DNA from: Anaerolineales bacterium UBA5069
GTDB taxonomy: Bacteria; Chloroflexota; Anaerolineae; Caldilineales; Caldilineaceae
Assembly: GCA_002415895.1 (NCBI GenBank)
Contig: DIAV01000003.1
Location: forward strand, 20,329-27,678
Reading direction: 5' to 3'
Length of the DNA: 7,350 nucleotides
Shown: positions 4,634-7,350 of the stretch, piece after piece
Position numbering within the stretch: the first letter of the stretch is position 1
How the letters are laid out: each line of letters begins with the position of its first letter
Position numbers and translations under genes: made by a program
Notes under the pieces: generated by a model
What the model was told of the DNA's origin: nothing
What the model saw: the letters and a program-made list of their open reading frames with translations, nothing else
Database searches by the model: none

Positions 4634-5131
4634 CTATGCCTCGACGCCCAGGATCTGTGCAACCTGTGCCAGCATATCGCGCTCCACTTCGTTAACCTGC
4701 ACGCCGCCCCAGCCCAGGAAGTTGCCCCCTTCCTTGCCCGCCTCTGCCGTGCGGCGTGCAATTGCCATGAGCCACTGGCGGTACTCGGCGCTCTCTTTGG
4801 GGCTGCTCTTGGCACGCAGCAGCGCATCGGCAGCGCGCAAGACGTCAAGCGCCCTGGGCAGTGCGTTGTCCTCCACCGCCTGATCAGTGAAGCTTGGGAA
4901 GGGCTCATCGGCGCGTGCGCGGCGGCTCAGTTCAAAAAGGATTGAACCAATCAGCGTGTTATCCAGATAAACGCCTTCGCTGCCAAGCACGAACTCTGCC
5001 GCGGCCACTCCTTCGCTGGCGGTTTCAACGCTACGCCCGGGGCTGGCAGCCGAGATGGCCAGCGCCGCGGCGCTCAGGCTGCGCAGGAGAACACGCTGTT
5101 CTTCGGTTGTATAGTCTGCAAGTACTGTCAC
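4634..5131 (-). CDS. Uncharacterised helical protein, 165 residues
   Basis: Cytoplasmic protein of unknown function with no signal peptide, membrane segment or catalytic motif. The start is a GTG at 5131, supported by a strong GGGGAGG six bases upstream. The sequence is mostly predicted helix. The N-terminal half, YTTEEQRVLLRSLSAAALAISAASPG with VAAAEFVLG, resembles a helical bundle. The C-terminal half has a distinctive run: EYRQWLMAIARRTAEAGKEGG, then NFLGWGGVQVNEVE, then a closing helix QVAQILGV. I associate this YRQWL...AEAGKEGG..LGWGG..V..E pattern with an uncharacterised bacterial family found in Chloroflexota and relatives, from memory and without a name. A TerB-like helical fold is a speculative alternative. 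It lies 48 bases after the P450 stop on the same strand, so probably the last gene of that operon. A role tied to the P450 is possible but unproven. Confidence 0.85.
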   Translation of the reverse strand: MTVLADYTTEEQRVLLRSLSAAALAISAASPGRSVETASEGVAAAEFVLGSEGVYLDNTLIGSILFELSRRARADEPFPSFTDQAVEDNALPRALDVLRAADALLRAKSSPKESAEYRQWLMAIARRTAEAGKEGGNFLGWGGVQVNEVERDMLAQVAQILGVEA

Positions 5132-5137
5132 TTTACA

Positions 5138-5145
5138 CCTCCCCT
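5138..5145 (-). promoter_or_regulatory. Strong ribosome binding site deciding a GTG start
   Basis: AGGGGAGG on the minus strand, six bases before GTG at 5131. It fixes the start of the 165-residue gene at a non-ATG codon and shows that the gene is translated on its own rather than by coupling to the P450. Confidence 0.8.
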
Positions 5146-5179
5146 ATGCTTGGTCTATGGGCTGCTTATCGGGCTGGCG

Positions 5180-6556
5180 TCAGGCGGTTTCCGCTTTCCG
5201 GCGATTTTCTATTTTGACGATGAGCGGCTTGACGGGGCGAATTGTGCCTGCGAATTCGTGGGCAATCTCCTCACCCGTTGCGGCGGTAATGGTGTAGCGC
5301 TGTGCTGTCATGGCCATTGCATAAACCATTTCGAGCAACGCGAAATTGTTACCCAGACAAACGCGCGGCCCCGCGGCAAAGGGAATGTACGCACTGCGTG
5401 CACGTGCTTCGTTTGCGCCCGCGGCAAAGCGGTCGGGGTCAAAGCGTTCCGCATCCTCCCATACAGAGGGGTGGCGATGCACAAAATAGGGTACAAGGAT
5501 GATGAGCGAGCCGGCAGGTATTGTATAACCGCCGATTGTGTCGGCTTCGCTGTTCTGGCGCGCCAGCAGCGCCGTGGGCGGATAGAGGCGCAGCGTTTCA
5601 TCCACAACCTGGCGCGTGTAGTTGAGTGCAAAGAGGTCATCAATGGCGGGCAGGCGCGCGCCCAGCACCGCATCAACCTCGGCTTGAATCTTCTGCTGCG
5701 CGTCAAGGTGGCGTGTCAGCATATACCAGCCCCACGTGAGACTGCGGGCCGTCGTTTCGAAGCCCGCAAAGAAGAGGGTGATCACCTCGTCGCGCAGTTG
5801 CTGCGCATCCATCATCGCGCCAGTCTCTTCATCTCGCGCCCGCAGCAGCAGGCCGAGCAGGTTGTTCTGGTCGGGATTGTGCCGCCCTTCGGCAATGCGC
5901 TCATCGACAAACGCGTTGATGATGCGCAGGTTGTCCTTGAAGCGACGGTGCGCAGGCAGCGGCAGCGCAAGCGGCACAACGCTGTTGGTGCGTGTGGGAA
6001 TAAAGCCGAATGCCTCCTCAAGCGCATCACCCACCTCGGTCATTTCGGCGCTCAAGTCAATGCTGAACATGGCGCGGCCGATGATGCTCATGGTGAGTTG
6101 GCGCATGGCTGCGTCCATCTCGAATGTGCCGCCGCGATCTGCAAGCGCCTGCCAGCCGTCGAGCAGGGTCTTTGTCACGTCAACCATCATATCGGCGTAC
6201 TGGCCAATCGAGGCGGGCGTGAAGGGGGGCTGCATGAGGCGGCGCTGCTGGCGCCAGAGCGCGCCATCGCTTGTGACAAGGCCGTTGCCTACAAGCAGGC
6301 GGAATGAATCGTAGCCAATGCCCTTGATATAGTTCTTTTGATTCTTGACGAGAACGTAGTAGACATCCTCGGGGTTGAAGACAATGAAGCCGTGCATGGG
6401 GCCAAGCTTGACGCCGACAAGATCGCCATACTTCTGGCGCATGAGCATATAGCGCTCAAGCGTGTTATTGCCGCCCATCTCCAATACGTTGCCAATGATG
6501 GGCAGCCCGCGCGGTCCGGGGGCTGTTGCCTGTGTGGGGGTCTGTTGTGCTATCAC
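5180..6556 (-). CDS. Cytochrome P450 (soluble bacterial monooxygenase)
   Basis: Heme-thiolate monooxygenase of 458 residues, full length, which inserts one oxygen from O2 into an organic substrate using electrons from a redox partner. Visible marks: Pro/Gly-rich N-terminus GPRGLPIIGNVL (14-25); helix C WRQQRR (101-106); oxygen-activating helix I FAGFETT (263-269); ExxR at Glu320-Arg323 in DETLRLYPP; RFDPDRF (371-377); and heme loop FAAGPRVCLG (393-402) with Cys400 as the iron ligand. No N-terminal membrane anchor is seen, so it is soluble. No reductase domain is fused and no ferredoxin gene is in the window, so electron partners lie elsewhere. The PPTALLARQ and FVHRHPSVW segments suggest the group that contains CYP102-like and fatty-acid or terpenoid-type bacterial enzymes, but the substrate is unknown. 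The start is GTG at 6556 with a weak ribosome site; the next Met (residue 27) would cut the conserved N-terminus. It lies 54 bases after the hydrolase gene and 48 before the small helical protein, probably one operon. Confidence 0.96.
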   Translation of the reverse strand: MIAQQTPTQATAPGPRGLPIIGNVLEMGGNNTLERYMLMRQKYGDLVGVKLGPMHGFIVFNPEDVYYVLVKNQKNYIKGIGYDSFRLLVGNGLVTSDGALWRQQRRLMQPPFTPASIGQYADMMVDVTKTLLDGWQALADRGGTFEMDAAMRQLTMSIIGRAMFSIDLSAEMTEVGDALEEAFGFIPTRTNSVVPLALPLPAHRRFKDNLRIINAFVDERIAEGRHNPDQNNLLGLLLRARDEETGAMMDAQQLRDEVITLFFAGFETTARSLTWGWYMLTRHLDAQQKIQAEVDAVLGARLPAIDDLFALNYTRQVVDETLRLYPPTALLARQNSEADTIGGYTIPAGSLIILVPYFVHRHPSVWEDAERFDPDRFAAGANEARARSAYIPFAAGPRVCLGNNFALLEMVYAMAMTAQRYTITAATGEEIAHEFAGTIRPVKPLIVKIENRRKAETA

Positions 6557-6610
6557 GATATCTCGCTCTCAATAAAGGCAATGTGAGGATGGCCGGGCGC
6601 GCCTGGTTCA

Positions 6611-7350
6611 TCAGGGCGCGGCGGGGCCGCTCAGAACGTAGTTGATGAATTCGTCCTGCGTGACGACCGTATTGCCATGGCCGGGGAAGAGTAGATGTGG
6701 CGTCAGCGCGCGCAGGTCTGCAACGCTGGACGCGATTTGGCCCCAGTTTTGCGCATAGGAGCTCTGTACATGCAAGCCTCCCGTTGTGGAGAGAAGATCG
6801 CCCACAAAGGCGTAGGTGTGGCCGGTGGCTGGGTCGCGCACAAGCAATGTGCTTGAGCCTGGCGTGTGGCCGGGCGTGTGCACCACAGTCGCATCCAGCC
6901 CGCAATCGGTGATTGCTTCACCATGCGTGACTGTACGGTCGGGTGGGGTGGGCGTAATGGTCAGCATGCGCTCGATGAGTGGCAGAGGCAGTTCGGTCCA
7001 TTCCCAGTTGCGCACAGTGCCCAACTGCGTGCGTCCACTGGCCAGTGCCTCAGCGTCATCCTCATGAATGATAATGGGCGCGCCTGTGCGGCTGCGCAGC
7101 GCGGCTGCACCACCAAAGTGATCAATATGCGCGTGGGTGATGAAAATCTGGCAGAGGTCGTTGGGGTGACCAATGGCATCGAGCTTGCGCAGTATACGGC
7201 GATCCGAGGTGGGCATGCCCGCGTCCACGAGCGTGACCCCTGCTTCGGTTTCAATCAGGAAAGCATTGCTGGCCCCCGCATTGAAGCCGTAAATACGCAG
7301 CGCTGCGCTATCGACAATGGGTGCATCGCCAATTCGGGGCGAACGCGCGT
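6611..7350 (-). CDS. Metallo-beta-lactamase-fold hydrolase (start outside window)
   Basis: Metal-dependent hydrolase of the glyoxalase II/MBL superfamily, 245 residues visible; the frame stays open to the right edge (codons in phase from 7348), so the true N-terminus is missing, probably by few residues. A GTG at 7228 lies inside the fold and is not the start. In visible-residue numbering: the opening strands ALRIYGFNAGASNAFLIE (16-33) and VTLVDAG (38-44); metal motif THAHIDHFGG (71-80; His72, His74, Asp76, His77); VVHTPGHTPGS (155-165; His161); FVGDLL (181-186; bridging Asp184); and LLFPGHG (219-225; His224). All expected zinc/iron ligands are present. The group includes thioesterases, lactonases and glyoxalases; which reaction applies cannot be told. 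As first visible gene of a tight set with a P450, it may process the same metabolite. No promoter is visible because the upstream side is cut off. Confidence 0.95.
   Translation of the reverse strand, partial: ARSPRIGDAPIVDSAALRIYGFNAGASNAFLIETEAGVTLVDAGMPTSDRRILRKLDAIGHPNDLCQIFITHAHIDHFGGAAALRSRTGAPIIIHEDDAEALASGRTQLGTVRNWEWTELPLPLIERMLTITPTPPDRTVTHGEAITDCGLDATVVHTPGHTPGSSTLLVRDPATGHTYAFVGDLLSTTGGLHVQSSYAQNWGQIASSVADLRALTPHLLFPGHGNTVVTQDEFINYVLSGPAAP

Noticed and set aside
4465..4908. Minus-strand frame of 171 codons overlapping the 165-residue gene
   Set aside because: Its first half overlaps a better-supported gene in another frame and no start with a ribosome site exists outside the overlap. 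Only the last 23 codons were kept, as a doubtful small ORF.
5150..6307. Plus-strand open frame of 385 codons opposite the P450 gene
   Set aside because: It is fully antisense to a P450 with all motifs intact. It is rich in His/Arg/Cys with no recognisable domain, as expected of a GC-rich shadow frame.
7226..7228. GTG at 7228 as start of the MBL hydrolase
   Set aside because: The frame stays open upstream to the window edge and encodes conserved first strands of the fold (NAFLIE, VTLVDAG); starting here would remove them.

Overview
The window reads as a piece of a moderately GC-rich bacterial chromosome. The best guess, an inference, is a member of the Chloroflexota (Caldilinea/Anaerolineae-like). 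The substrate-binding lipoprotein has a lipobox followed by a long Ala/Pro/Glu linker, a style common in that phylum. A soluble P450 sits beside an uncharacterised helical protein of a type I associate with such genomes, and GTG starts are used beside ATG. No rRNA, tRNA, CRISPR array or insertion sequence is visible.

Layout, left to right. (1) Positions 1-2504, minus strand: a sugar-uptake locus read right to left. A LacI-family repressor (2374-1346) is followed by a ribose-type ABC substrate-binding lipoprotein (1073-27). A possible next gene of the transporter starts at position 24 and leaves the window. The repressor gene has a near-consensus sigma-70 promoter (TTGACA-17-TATTCT), and a tandem operator-like repeat lies where transcription should start, which suggests autoregulation. 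The 272-base gap before the binding protein holds a second, different palindrome, a hairpin and a nested inverted repeat.

(2) Positions 2505-3920, plus strand: a region with no gene (2505-2804), then a 371-residue solitary restriction-endonuclease-like protein. It has an N-terminal HARE-HTH domain, an Mrr-type PD-(D/E)xK nuclease core with a QxK variant, and an unnamed C-terminal domain. No methyltransferase or partner gene is nearby, so it fits a stand-alone type IV-like (modification-dependent) defence nuclease. A strong bidirectional terminator separates it from the next gene.

(3) Positions 4006-4442, minus strand: a CspA-family cold-shock protein with its own TTGACA-17-TATATT promoter and a leader of about 180 nt.

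(4) Positions 4634-7350, minus strand: a compact gene set read right to left. It consists of a metallo-beta-lactamase-fold hydrolase (start outside the window), a cytochrome P450 and a 165-residue uncharacterised helical protein, with gaps of about 50 bases. The spacing suggests one operon; its substrate cannot be told from the sequence.

No clearly new multi-gene system is present. The items most worth following are the three-domain nuclease, the two unlike operator candidates around the LacI/transporter genes, and the MBL-P450-helical-protein set.
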